This document shows positions 9,891 through 18,072 of a stretch of 64,000 nt of DNA, piece by piece (position 1 is the first letter of the stretch; every line of letters starts with the position of its first letter). The stretch lies in NCBI GenBank assembly GCA_018380195.1, contig JAGZUC010000003.1, positions 1 to 64,000 of the forward strand. The letters are read 5' to 3'. Source of the DNA: Collinsella sp. Lineage in GTDB: Bacteria > Actinomycetota > Coriobacteriia > Coriobacteriales > Coriobacteriaceae. Under the pieces are notes generated by a model. That model made no database searches. It saw only the letters and a program-made list of their open reading frames with translations, and was not told the origin of the DNA. The position numbers and the translations under genes were made by a program.

Positions 9891-9981
9891 ATGACTTCAC
9901 CTACCCTTTCTGGCACCTTGGGTGCCTAGAGACTGAACGAGCGTGGGAGACGCGCGGGGACCCGCCCGGCGCGACCGCGCG

Positions 9982-11229
9982 CTAGATCAGGTCCTCCGCA
10001 TCATCGAAGGCGTCGGTGTCGTGGACACCGCAGAAACGGGAGCCGGGACGAGCCTGGTTGCGGCACTGGATGCCGTCCTCGGACACATACTCGCAGCGGC
10101 GGACGTCCTCGTCCTCCTCGTCACCGATCAGGTCGGCGGCGGGCTCCTCGTGAACGGGAACGTTCTTGAGGATGTCGGCGGCAAGGGTCTCGGACTTAAT
10201 GTCGATGTGCCAGCCGGTCAGGCGCGCGGCGAGGCGGGCGTTCTGGCCCTCCTTGCCGATGGCGAGGGACAACTGGTCGTCGGGCACGATGACGCCGGCG
10301 TAGGCCTTCTCCTCGTCGATGAGGACGCGGGTGACCTTAGCGGGCGACAGGGCGTTGGCGACGTAGACGGCAGGATCGGCATCCCACAGGATGACGTCGA
10401 CGCGCTCGCCACGGAGCTCGCCCACGACAGCGCGAACACGGCTGCCCTTGGGGCCAACGCAGGCGCCCACGGGATCCAGACGGTCGTCGAGCGAGTGGAC
10501 GGCGACCTTGGAGCGCTGACCGGGCTCGCGGGCGATCGACTTGATCCGGACGGTGCCCTCATAGATCTCGGGCACCTCCTGCTCAAACAGACGACGCATG
10601 AGCTCGGGGTGGGTACGGGAGATGACAATCGGCGGACGGCTGTGCTCGCCACGAACCGGCTGCAGGTTGGAGTTGGGGTCGCGAACGTCGATGATCACGG
10701 CCTTGATGTGCTGGTTGTGCAGGTAGCGCTCGCCCATCGGACGCTCGTTGCGCTCGTTCTCGTAACGGCGCTGGTCGAAGTGCGGAAGCTCGGCCTCGAC
10801 GCCCTCACGAATCTTGACGATCGTGAAGTCGGGCGTGGACTGCAGCACGGTACCGCTGATGAGGTCACCGATGCGGCCGGAGAACTCCTCGTAGATCTGC
10901 TCGCGGGCGGAGTTGCGCACGATGGCGTTGATCTCGGCCTTGGCGTGCTGGGCGGCGATGCGGCTCGTGTTCTTGGGGGTGACGTCGATCTCCTCGAACT
11001 CGGTGAAGTTGCCTTCCTCGTCCATGGAATCGTCAATCGGCTCCAGACGGTAGACGTAGATCTTGCCGGTGGTGCGGTCGATGGTCACCTTGGCGCCCCA
11101 CTCAAGATGCAGGATCTCGGCATAGCTCTTGGCGAGCGACTGCTCCAGGCGGTCGATCAGGTAGAGCTGGTCGATGTGCTTCTCCTGGCAAAGCTCCATC
11201 AGGGCGGACATCATGTCGGATGCTGCCAT
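9982..11229 (-). CDS. nusA: transcription factor NusA with a C-terminal Cys/His tail
   Basis: NusA binds RNA polymerase and modulates pausing, termination and antitermination. The N-terminal polymerase-binding domain (about 1-125), S1 domain (about 130-200) and two KH domains (GACVGPKGSRVRAVVGEL; IGKEGQNARLAARLTGW) are all present. The C-terminus is unusual: after KH2 an acidic linker leads to a compact motif, C379-x9-C389-x10-C400-x2-H403, that could bind zinc. E. coli-type acidic repeats are absent. The gene begins 1 nt after rimP ends. The usual ylxR partner is missing downstream. Confidence 0.95.
   Translation of the reverse strand: MAASDMMSALMELCQEKHIDQLYLIDRLEQSLAKSYAEILHLEWGAKVTIDRTTGKIYVYRLEPIDDSMDEEGNFTEFEEIDVTPKNTSRIAAQHAKAEINAIVRNSAREQIYEEFSGRIGDLISGTVLQSTPDFTIVKIREGVEAELPHFDQRRYENERNERPMGERYLHNQHIKAVIIDVRDPNSNLQPVRGEHSRPPIVISRTHPELMRRLFEQEVPEIYEGTVRIKSIAREPGQRSKVAVHSLDDRLDPVGACVGPKGSRVRAVVGELRGERVDVILWDADPAVYVANALSPAKVTRVLIDEEKAYAGVIVPDDQLSLAIGKEGQNARLAARLTGWHIDIKSETLAADILKNVPVHEEPAADLIGDEEDEDVRRCEYVSEDGIQCRNQARPGSRFCGVHDTDAFDDAEDLI
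10021..10095 (-). other. candidate zinc-binding Cys3His tail encoded in nusA
   Basis: These codons cover C379, C389, C400 and H403 of NusA within a stretch of the form RC..(8)..C.N.A.PGSRFC..H. The spacing resembles small treble-clef-like Cys/His modules found alone or as tails in other proteins. Zinc binding is an inference from spacing only. Confidence 0.5.
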
Positions 11230-11230
11230 C

Positions 11231-11725
11231 TTACTTTCCTTCCTTCGCGGGCTTGAAGTCGTAGGTGGGCTTCAACTTGCACTTTTTAACATCAGAGAAA
11301 TCGAGGGTGACGGACTCGCCGTCCTCGAGCTCGAGGGTCACGTTCGCCTCGGTGGCGGCGGCAATCTTGCCGGCGTACTTGCGACGGCCCTCGGTGGCGG
11401 TGGAGGTGAGCTCACAGTTCTCGCCCACAAAGCGGGCAAAGTCGCACGGGCGGCGCAGCGGGCGCGCCATGCCAGGGCTCGACACCTCGAGCGTATAGCT
11501 CGAAGAGATGGGGTCGAGCTCCTCAATCACATCGCCGACCCACTTGGTGTTGGCCGTGACGTCGTTGAGCGACAGGCTCTGACCCTCGGCACCCTCGATA
11601 CGCACGCGCACGCAGGGGGCCTTGGTGGCACCCACGAGCTCGACGTCGACGATGTCGACATCGTGCTGGGGAGCGACGGCCTCGAGCGCGTTGATGATCG
11701 CCTGCTCGGTCTTGGTCTTGACCAT
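11231..11725 (-). CDS. rimP: ribosome maturation factor RimP
   Basis: RimP assists 30S assembly. The 164-aa protein has the two-domain RimP layout: the N-terminal part contains DVDIVDVELVGATKAPCVRVRIE, shown here in pieces as DVDIVDVELVG and CVRVRIE. The middle has ISSSYTLEVSSPGMARPL, the family signature for the SPG loop, and the C-terminal domain is a small SH3-like barrel. The ATG at 11725 has GGAGGTG 5 nt upstream. An in-frame ATG at 11803 is rejected because it overlaps the promoter's -10 box. It is the first gene of the nusA-infB cluster. Confidence 0.94.
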   Translation of the reverse strand: MVKTKTEQAIINALEAVAPQHDVDIVDVELVGATKAPCVRVRIEGAEGQSLSLNDVTANTKWVGDVIEELDPISSSYTLEVSSPGMARPLRRPCDFARFVGENCELTSTATEGRRKYAGKIAAATEANVTLELEDGESVTLDFSDVKKCKLKPTYDFKPAKEGK

Positions 11726-11744
11726 TGCGGCACCTCCATCCATA

Positions 11745-11777
11745 CAAAAAAGAAGCGGGGCCGAAACCCCACTTCTT
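11745..11777 (-). terminator. leader terminator / putative attenuator upstream of rimP
   Basis: An 11-bp stem with one wobble (11750-11760 with 11767-11777) and a 6-nt loop is followed by six T residues on the minus strand. It starts about 20 nt after the predicted transcription start and ends about 10 nt before the rimP ribosome binding site. This is a classical intrinsic terminator inside a 70-nt leader. It is not needed by leuS, which has its own terminator. Confidence 0.75.
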
Positions 11778-11803
11778 TCAATTACAACTTCATTTGCAAG
11801 CAA

Positions 11804-11832
11804 ACTATATCAATACCTGCGAAAACGTGCAA
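11804..11832 (-). promoter_or_regulatory. promoter of the rimP-nusA-infB cluster
   Basis: On the minus strand TTGCAC (11832-11827) and TATAGT (11809-11804) are separated by exactly 17 nt, a near-consensus sigma-70 promoter. Transcription would start near 11797, about 70 nt upstream of the rimP start codon. Confidence 0.85.
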
Positions 11833-11917
11833 GCACAACCCAAACGCGCAGGTCAGCGTGAGCACAGGTTCTCCACAAGAAATGGATAATTGGGTGTTGT
11901 CACAAGTATCCATATCC

Positions 11918-11957
11918 AAAAAGAGGGGCGACTCCCTGCGGAATCGCCCCTCGCTTT
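11918..11957. terminator. leuS terminator
   Basis: A perfect 9-bp stem GAGGGGCGA/TCGCCCCTC (11923-11931 with 11944-11952) has T runs on both strands. It lies 31 nt downstream of the leuS stop codon and just upstream of the rimP promoter region, insulating the two units. Confidence 0.85.
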
Positions 11958-11982
11958 TTCATGTCAGCTATGCGCGCAGCGC

Positions 11983-14559
11983 TTACTTGACCACTAGGTT
12001 GACCAGCTTGCCGGGCACGCAGATGGCCTTGACGACCGTTTTGCCCTCAAGCCACTTGGCGACGGCGGCCTCGGCGGCAGCCTGCATCTCCTCGTTGGAG
12101 GCATCGCGGGCCACTTCGATGCGACCGCGAACCTTGCCGAGCACCTGGACCACGATCTGCACCGTGTCCTCGATGGACTCGGCCAGGTCGAACTCGGGCC
12201 AGGCAGCGGTGTAGGCATTGCCCTCGCAGCCGAGGGCCTCGTGCCACAGCTCGTCGGCCCAGAACGGGCAGATGGGGGCAAGGACGCTCACGATGTCCTT
12301 GGCCACGCCGTAGCACAGGGCCTTGTCGCGGTCAGCACCCTCGGTGGCGTTGAGGTAGGCGCTCGCCGCGTTGACGAGCTCCATGACGGCCGAGATCGCG
12401 GTGTTGAACTGGCCGCGATCGAAATCCTCGGTGCACTTGGCGATGGTGCGGTGACGCTCGCGATAGAGCTTCATCGCAACCTCGTCGAGCGCGGACTTGT
12501 CGAAGGCCACGCTGGCGTCGCCGGACTGGACGAGCTGCCAAACGATACGCCAGGCGCGCTTGATGAAGCGGTTGGCGCCCTCAACGGCCTTGGGATCCCA
12601 GTCGAAGTCCTTCTCGGGCGGGGCGATAAACAGAATCGCCAAACGCATGGTGTCGGCGCCGTAGGGCTCGATGACCGAGCTCGGGGGCACGACATTGCCC
12701 TTGGACTTGGACATGGTATCGCCGTTCTCGTCCTTGACCATGCCCTGGCACAGCAGGTTGGTGAAGGGCTCGTCCACGCTCAACAGACCCAGGTCGCGCA
12801 GCGCCTTGGTAAAGAAGCGGCTGTAGAGCAGGTGCAGAATGGCATGCTCGATGCCGCCGATGTAGTTATCGACGGGCATCCAACGGTCGGCAGCCTCGCG
12901 GGAGAAGGGCAGCTCGGTGTTGTGCGGATCGGTATAGCGCAGGTAATACCAGCTGGAGCAAGTGAAGGTGTCCATGGTATCGGTCTCGCGCTTGGCCGGG
13001 CGACCACAGACCGGGCAGGTGGTCTCGTAGAACTCCTTGCACTCGGCGAGGGTCTCGCCGGCGCCCAGGTCAAGATTCTCGGGCAGCGTGACCGGCAGCT
13101 GATTCTCGGGCACGGGCACGATGCCGCAGTGCTCGCAGTGGATGGCCGGGATGGGGTTGCCCCAATAACGCTGGCGGGAAATGAGCCAGTCGCGCAGACG
13201 GAACTCGACCTTACGACGACCGCAGCCCATGGCCTCGAGGTCGGCCACGATTGCAGCCTCGCCCTCGGAGTGCTTGCCGCCGCGCATACCGGTGTACTTG
13301 CCGGACTGGACGAGCGTGCCCTCGGCAGCGTGGGCGCAATCCCAGTCGACAGTCTCGGCATGGAAGGTATCGATGGTCTCACCGTTGGCCTCGACGGCAG
13401 CGTGGTCATCGTCGTCCAGGATGATCGGCACGATCGGCAGGTCGTACTTACGGGCAAACTCAAAGTCGCGCTGGTCGCCGCAGGGAACAGCCATGACGGC
13501 ACCGGTGCCGTAGTCGGCAACGACATAATCGGCAACCCACACGGGGACCTTCTCGCCGTTGACGGGGTTTACCACATAGCGGCCCGTAAAGGCGCCGTGC
13601 TTCTCGAGGGTGCCCTGGGCACGCTCGACGGCGGAGATATGCTTGGAGTCCTCGACGATCTTGGTCACGGCTTCCTCGTACTCCGTGCCCTCAACGAGCT
13701 CGTGCAGACGAGCGTACTCGGGGGCCAGGACAAAGAAGGACACGCCAAAGAGTGTATCGGCACGTGTGGTGAAGACGGTGATCTTGCCCTCGTCGCCCTC
13801 GATGGGCTCGCCATCCTTGTCGCACAGGGTAAAGTCGACCTCGGCGCCCTCGGAGCGACCGATCCAGTTAGCCTGCATCTGCTTGACGCGCTCAGGCCAG
13901 CCGGGGAGCTTCTCCAGATCATCGAGCAGCTCCTGGGAGTACTCAGTGATCTTGAAGTACCACTGCTCAAGGTCGCGCTTCTCGGGCTCGGTGCCGCAGC
14001 GCCAGCACTTGCCCTCGGTGACCTGCTCGTTGGCCAAAACGGTCTTGCAAGTGGGGCACCAGTTGACCGGGTTCTTCTTACGGTAGACCAGGCCCTTTTC
14101 CCACAGCTTCTCAAAGATCCACTGACCCCAACGGTAGTAGTCGGGGCTGCAGGTCTTGACCATGCGATCCAGATCGTAGGAAAAGCCCATGCGCTTCATC
14201 GTGGCGAGCGCCTGGTCCATGTTCTTATACGTCCAGGCGGCAGCCTGCGTGTTGTGCTTGATGGCAGCGTTCTCGGCGGGCAGGCCAAAGGCGTCAAAGC
14301 CGATGGGGTGCAGCACGTCGTAGCCGCGCATACGGGCCTGACGGGCCATGGCATCGCCGATGGTGTAGTTGCGCGCGTGGCCCATGTGCAGGTCGCCCGA
14401 CGGATACGGGAACATCTCGAGCACGTACTTCTTGGGCTTGCTGGCGTCGGTGTCGACCGCGAAGAGGTTGGAGTCCTCCCAGGCCTTCATCCACCGGGAC
14501 TCAATGGCCTGCGCGTCGTAGGCAGGGATCTCATCCTTATGATCTGTGCAATCGCACAT
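11983..14559 (-). CDS. leuS: leucyl-tRNA synthetase
   Basis: This class Ia synthetase charges tRNA-Leu. The HIGH motif appears as PYPSGDLHMGHARNY, and the KMSKS loop as DTMSKSKGNVVPP. Between them is the CP1 editing domain and a zinc-type insertion with paired cysteines (CPTCKT...CWRCG and a later CEHCG). The anticodon-binding and C-terminal domains follow. The ATG at 14559 is chosen because AAAGGAGC precedes it by 6 nt, giving 858 aa; the longer in-frame opening back to 14685 runs through a large palindrome and has no binding site. leuS is monocistronic, with a terminator at 11918-11957. Confidence 0.97.
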   Translation of the reverse strand: MCDCTDHKDEIPAYDAQAIESRWMKAWEDSNLFAVDTDASKPKKYVLEMFPYPSGDLHMGHARNYTIGDAMARQARMRGYDVLHPIGFDAFGLPAENAAIKHNTQAAAWTYKNMDQALATMKRMGFSYDLDRMVKTCSPDYYRWGQWIFEKLWEKGLVYRKKNPVNWCPTCKTVLANEQVTEGKCWRCGTEPEKRDLEQWYFKITEYSQELLDDLEKLPGWPERVKQMQANWIGRSEGAEVDFTLCDKDGEPIEGDEGKITVFTTRADTLFGVSFFVLAPEYARLHELVEGTEYEEAVTKIVEDSKHISAVERAQGTLEKHGAFTGRYVVNPVNGEKVPVWVADYVVADYGTGAVMAVPCGDQRDFEFARKYDLPIVPIILDDDDHAAVEANGETIDTFHAETVDWDCAHAAEGTLVQSGKYTGMRGGKHSEGEAAIVADLEAMGCGRRKVEFRLRDWLISRQRYWGNPIPAIHCEHCGIVPVPENQLPVTLPENLDLGAGETLAECKEFYETTCPVCGRPAKRETDTMDTFTCSSWYYLRYTDPHNTELPFSREAADRWMPVDNYIGGIEHAILHLLYSRFFTKALRDLGLLSVDEPFTNLLCQGMVKDENGDTMSKSKGNVVPPSSVIEPYGADTMRLAILFIAPPEKDFDWDPKAVEGANRFIKRAWRIVWQLVQSGDASVAFDKSALDEVAMKLYRERHRTIAKCTEDFDRGQFNTAISAVMELVNAASAYLNATEGADRDKALCYGVAKDIVSVLAPICPFWADELWHEALGCEGNAYTAAWPEFDLAESIEDTVQIVVQVLGKVRGRIEVARDASNEEMQAAAEAAVAKWLEGKTVVKAICVPGKLVNLVVK

Positions 14560-14585
14560 ATCAGCTCCTTTGTTAGCTGGGTTGG

Positions 14586-14703
14586 GGCGGGGCGTTCTTA
14601 CCTTTACTCGCTGCTGCGGACAGTCCTGCTCGCACGAAGAGCACATTAAGTGCTCTTCGGCTCGTGCGGAACTTGCAGCGAGCAAAGGTAAGAACGCCCC
14701 GCC
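14586..14703. repeat. 118-bp palindromic element in the leuS leader
   Basis: Outer arms at 14586-14604 and 14685-14703 are exact inverted copies, continued by a near-perfect inner stem containing CTCGCTGC/GCAGCGAG. The centre has CGAAGAGCAC paired with GTGCTCTTCG around a 5-nt loop. The element sits immediately upstream of the leuS ribosome binding site, so it would be transcribed in the leader. I see no T-box consensus. It resembles a small non-autonomous palindromic repeat. Confidence 0.7.
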
Positions 14704-14734
14704 ACATCGTTAACTCGCATGATGATAGCAAATA

Positions 14735-14775
14735 CGACAAGCGAGATGCCTGCAACTTGCAGGCATCTCGCTTTA
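14735..14775 (-). terminator. guaB terminator
   Basis: A perfect 16-bp inverted repeat (14740-14755 with 14757-14772) with a minimal loop lies 50 nt downstream of guaB. T-rich sequence flanks it on both strands but the minus-strand run is short. Confidence 0.7.
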
Positions 14776-14821
14776 TCTAAATAACGTAGTTGATACTCAA
14801 CCTTTATGTGCAGCTCTTATC

Positions 14822-16333
14822 TTAGCGGTAGGACACAGACTGCTGAGAGTCTTTCACGACAACGTCGTGGGCGCCGCCTTCGACGATGGAGGTGGAGCTG
14901 ACCAGGGTCAGGCGTGCCTTTTCCTGGAGCTCGGGGATCGAGAGGGCGCCGCAGTTGCACATCGTGGACTTGACCTTGTAGAGTGTGCCGCCCACACCGT
15001 CCTTGAGGGAGCCGGCGTAGGGAACGTAGGAGTCGACGCCCTCGACGAAGCTGAGCTTCGCGGCGCCGCCCAGGTCGTAGCGCTGCCAGTTGCGGGCGCG
15101 CGCAGAACCCTCGCCCCAGTACTCCTTCATGTACTGACCGTTGACGTTGACGCGCTCGGTCGGGCTCTCGTCAAAGCGGGCGAAGTAACGGCCCAGCATC
15201 ATAAAGTCGGCACCCATGGCAAGGGCGAGCGTCATGTGGTAGTCGTAGACGATACCGCCGTCGGAGCACACGGGCACGTAAACACCGGTCTCCTCGTAGT
15301 ACTCGTCACGGGCGCGGCAGACGTCGATCAACGCGGTGGCCTGGCCACGGCCGATGCCCTTGGTCTCGCGGGTAATGCAGATGGAACCGCCGCCGATACC
15401 GACCTTGATGAAGTCGGCACCGCAGTCGGCCAGGAACCGGAAGCCCTCGGCGTCGACAACGTTACCGGCACCGACCTTGACGTCCTCGCCGTAGTTGGCG
15501 CGGATCCACTCGATGGTGCGCTTCTGCCACTCGCTGAAGCCCTCGGAGGAGTCGATGCACAGGACATCGGCACCGGCCTCGATGAGCAGCGGCACGCGCT
15601 CGGCATAGTCGCGGGTGTTGATACCGGCGCCGACCATGTAGCGCTTGTCGTTATCGAGCAGCTCGTTGGGGTTGGTCTTGTGGCTGTCGTAGTCCTTGCG
15701 GAAGACGATGCCCATAAGGTGATCGTTGTCGTCGACGATAGGCAGAGCGTTGAGCTTGTTGTCCCAGATGACGTCGTTGGCAACCTTGAGGCTGATGTTC
15801 TTGTCGCCCACGATGAGCTGCTCACGCGGGGTCATGAACTCGGAGACCTTCTTCTGGTGGTCATCGCGGCTGGGGCGATAGTCACGGCTGGTGACGATAC
15901 CCAGGAGCTTGCCCTTGGGAGTGCCGTCGTCGGTGACCGGCATGGTGGAGTGACCGGTCTTCTCCTTGAGCTCGATGACCTGCTCCATGGTCATGTCGGG
16001 GGTCAGCGTGGAATCGGACTGAACGAAGCCGGCCTTGTGATCCTTGACGGCCTTGACCATAGCGGCCTCGGACTCGGCGCTCTGGGAACCGTAAATGAAG
16101 GACAGGCCACCCTCGGTAGCGAGCGCGACACCCATGTCGACGCCCGAGACGGACTGCATGATGGCGGAAACCATGGGGATGTTCAGGGTGATTGCCGGCT
16201 TCTCACCGCGCTTGAAGCGGGTTAGCGGCGTCTTGAGAGAGACGTTGTTGGGGATGCACTGCGAGGACGAGTAACCAGGAACCAGCAGATACTCCGAAAA
16301 CGTGTGGGACTCACCGGGAAAGAACGTAGCCAT
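14822..16333 (-). CDS. guaB: inosine-5'-monophosphate dehydrogenase
   Basis: IMPDH oxidises IMP to XMP with NAD, the committed step of GMP synthesis. The (beta/alpha)8 barrel carries the catalytic loop GGGSICITRETKG with nucleophile C319. A CBS-pair (Bateman) insertion lies at about 100-220, with MPVTDDGTPKGKLLGIVTSRD and ALPIVDDNDHLMGIV. The active-site flap is EYWGEGSARARNWQRY. At 503 aa it is a normal length. The start has AAAGGAGA 5 nt upstream. The sequence is of a divergent subgroup (long flap, C-terminal CNCGALSIPELQ), but every catalytic element is visible. Confidence 0.95.
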   Translation of the reverse strand: MATFFPGESHTFSEYLLVPGYSSSQCIPNNVSLKTPLTRFKRGEKPAITLNIPMVSAIMQSVSGVDMGVALATEGGLSFIYGSQSAESEAAMVKAVKDHKAGFVQSDSTLTPDMTMEQVIELKEKTGHSTMPVTDDGTPKGKLLGIVTSRDYRPSRDDHQKKVSEFMTPREQLIVGDKNISLKVANDVIWDNKLNALPIVDDNDHLMGIVFRKDYDSHKTNPNELLDNDKRYMVGAGINTRDYAERVPLLIEAGADVLCIDSSEGFSEWQKRTIEWIRANYGEDVKVGAGNVVDAEGFRFLADCGADFIKVGIGGGSICITRETKGIGRGQATALIDVCRARDEYYEETGVYVPVCSDGGIVYDYHMTLALAMGADFMMLGRYFARFDESPTERVNVNGQYMKEYWGEGSARARNWQRYDLGGAAKLSFVEGVDSYVPYAGSLKDGVGGTLYKVKSTMCNCGALSIPELQEKARLTLVSSTSIVEGGAHDVVVKDSQQSVSYR

Positions 16334-16412
16334 GTTTCTCCTTTTTCCATGCGACCGGTCGGCTGCAGGCCTCGTAGGACCCAGCCCAACCTTGGGCGCC
16401 CAATACTGGGGA

Positions 16413-16441
16413 AGTATCTTAACGCACTTTGACTGCTACAA
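16413..16441 (-). promoter_or_regulatory. candidate guaB promoter
   Basis: On the minus strand TTGTAG (16441-16436) and GATACT (16418-16413) are 17 nt apart, 80 nt upstream of the guaB start codon. The boxes match the consensus only in part. The same -10 hexamer occurs in the candidate small-RNA promoter at 31273. Confidence 0.5.
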
Positions 16442-16517
16442 TGCATGATTTAAGAAGAGCACACGGGGGCTTAACGCAGGCTTTGCGTTTGCCCAGCAAA
16501 CACTTTAGCGGGGAGAC

Positions 16518-16871
16518 GTGGAGCGTATGAAGTACAAGACGACGGCAAAGCTGGTCATTCAAGCGTGCGACAAGGATCTGCCGGGCGTGTTTGGTCACGG
16601 CTGCGTCTTGCTGCTGCAAGGTATCGCCCGCGAGCACTCGCTCAACCGTGCCGCCAAGAGCATGGGCATGGCGTATTCCAAAGCGTGGCGCATTGTAAAC
16701 GAAGCCGAAGGACAGCTGGGCTGCAAGCTCATCGAGCGCGACGGCGCCCGCGGATCCACGCTCACCCCAGCCGGCGAGCGAGCCATAGCGGTGTACGAGG
16801 AGCTGCAGGCCGACATCAACAACGTCATCGCCTCAAAAGCCGACGACCTCATCGCCAGCATCAAAGAGTAG
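16518..16871 (+). CDS. ModE-like winged-helix regulator (DNA-binding domain only)
   Basis: This 117-aa protein corresponds to the N-terminal winged helix of ModE, a LysR-like fold: HGCVLLLQGIAREHSLNRAA, then MGMAYSKAWRIVNEAE as the recognition helix, and LGCKLIERDGARGSTLTPAGERAI as the wing. The molybdate-binding (Mop/TOBE) domains of full ModE are absent, so it may sense something else or act by oligomerisation. Such short forms often lie near molybdate or formate genes, but none is here. GTG at 16518 is the longest start; ATG at 16527 is an alternative, with GGGGAG 11 nt upstream. It converges on, and overlaps by 11 nt, the gene on the opposite strand. Confidence 0.8.
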   Translation: MERMKYKTTAKLVIQACDKDLPGVFGHGCVLLLQGIAREHSLNRAAKSMGMAYSKAWRIVNEAEGQLGCKLIERDGARGSTLTPAGERAIAVYEELQADINNVIASKADDLIASIKE

Positions 16872-17865
16872 CTAACTTGCGAAGGGCGTTGTCTAGGGTG
16901 GACGCTACAACCAGGGGATCGTCGGTACCGGCGAAGAGGCGGATGGCGCTCCCCCGCTTACCGCGTGGGGCCGAAAGGCGCGTTGTTGAGCCGCCGGCGG
17001 GCGACGTGCGGAACTCCCCCGGCAATGTGTCGAACAGCTCGCCCGCGCTACGATCGATAAGGTCAAACTCAACTGCCGGACCAAAGCCGTGCTCGAGGAT
17101 TCCCGTTGCAACCGAATGGTCGGGATGCGAGCTCAACCCGGGATAGCACACGTCGCGCACCATCTCGTTGGTGGCCAGATACTCGGCCAGCGCACGGGCG
17201 CGGTCGAAGTGTGCCTGCATGCGAGCGTTAAGCGAGGAGAGCCCACGCTCCAGCACGTCGGCCTCCTCGGCAGACAAATCGAGCGCCGACGCCCCACAGC
17301 CAGCAAACAACGTATGCGCGCACTCGGAAGCGGCATCCACGCGATGGCGCTTGAGCTGCGAGCGTGCCACCGGAGCGGCAACGAGCTTGCGCGGAGCCTT
17401 ACCGGCGCACACGCGGTCGAGCGCCTCGAGCGACAGGACGGCACCCAAACGCAGCGGATCGCACCCAAAGACGCTTGCCACGGTGTTATCCACCACAAGC
17501 AGCGCACGGGCCTCACGCGCCGCCCGACCCAGCGCACGCAGATCGGGCACGCGCAGACCAAACCCGCCGATGGAGTTGACGAACCACCACAGGTGCGGAC
17601 CCTCGGCATCAAACGAAGCATCCAAGCCCTCGGACGCGGCGGTAAACGCCGCAACCGACGGCTCCCCCACGAGCACAGCGTCGCAGGCATCAAAGCCGCG
17701 CGCAAACGCATCGGCAAAGTCGTCCGCAAAGGCCACCAGGCGGTCACCAGGACGCACAATCCCCAACAGAGACAGTGCCGCCGGCACATGCGAGGCCGCA
17801 ACAAGACGCGCCTCACGCGCACCAGCCCTTATAGCCCAGGCCTCTTCTAGCTGTTGCACGTCCAC
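16861..17865 (-). CDS. degenerate Cys/Met-metabolism PLP-enzyme-like protein
   Basis: The fold is that of the cystathionine gamma-synthase/lyase family: VDNTVASVFGCDPLRLGA (125-142) matches the cofactor-aspartate strand and CYPGLSSHPDHSVA matches the conserved C-terminal block. At 334 aa it is shorter than the usual 380-400. The segment after LGA, where active members have S-x-T-K with the Schiff-base lysine, reads SLEALDRV, placing D150 where the lysine should be. The N-terminal phosphate-binding YSR motif is also not recognisable. It is intact as a reading frame, so it may be a non-catalytic paralogue. The upstream neighbour is the Pel operon; the downstream end overlaps the ModE-like gene. 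Confidence 0.7.
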   Translation of the reverse strand: MDVQQLEEAWAIRAGAREARLVAASHVPAALSLLGIVRPGDRLVAFADDFADAFARGFDACDAVLVGEPSVAAFTAASEGLDASFDAEGPHLWWFVNSIGGFGLRVPDLRALGRAAREARALLVVDNTVASVFGCDPLRLGAVLSLEALDRVCAGKAPRKLVAAPVARSQLKRHRVDAASECAHTLFAGCGASALDLSAEEADVLERGLSSLNARMQAHFDRARALAEYLATNEMVRDVCYPGLSSHPDHSVATGILEHGFGPAVEFDLIDRSAGELFDTLPGEFRTSPAGGSTTRLSAPRGKRGSAIRLFAGTDDPLVVASTLDNALRKLATL

Positions 17866-17929
17866 GCGGCACCATCCCTTAATTAAAACCGAACCAAATA
17901 AGCTTTCCAGGTTGAGGATAGCTAACGAG

Positions 17930-18020
17930 CGGGCAGCTGCCGTAGCGAGGTGCCGCGAAAGAGGAGCGACGCGTACTTTATGTACGCGAGCGACGGTTTG
18001 AGCGGCAGATCGCCCGGCAG
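17930..18020. repeat. imperfect palindromic element
   Basis: The core CGCGTAC (17970-17976) is inverted at 17982-17988, nested between GCCGC/GCGGC arms and wider complementary CTGCCG/CGGCAG blocks. It is intergenic, lies next to the Pel operon terminator, and has no coding potential. It looks like another non-autonomous repeat. Confidence 0.5.
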
Positions 18021-18042
18021 ATGTCCGCGCAGCGTCAAGCGG

Positions 18043-18066
18043 TCCGGCGTTTGTTAAAACGCCGGA
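18043..18066 (-). terminator. terminator of the Pel-type operon
   Basis: A perfect 10-bp stem TCCGGCGTTT/AAACGCCGGA around the loop GTTA starts 7 nt beyond the last gene's stop codon. The T run is formed by the stem's own T residues on either strand. Confidence 0.75.
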
Positions 18067-18072
18067 ACAAAA

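Noticed and set aside
7305..9929. Long plus-strand open frame opposite infB
   Set aside because: It is the complement of a highly biased GC-rich gene; it has Gly/Leu/Val-rich low-complexity sequence, no binding site and no family features. Similar frames opposite dnaG, leuS, thrS and guaB were rejected for the same reason.
11726..11803. Longer rimP start at 11803
   Set aside because: That start codon overlaps the operon promoter's -10 box and the extension would encode the attenuator hairpin; the ATG at 11725 has a good binding site.
14560..14720. T-box riboswitch ahead of leuS
   Set aside because: No specifier-loop layout or conserved T-box sequence is present; the region is one long palindrome.
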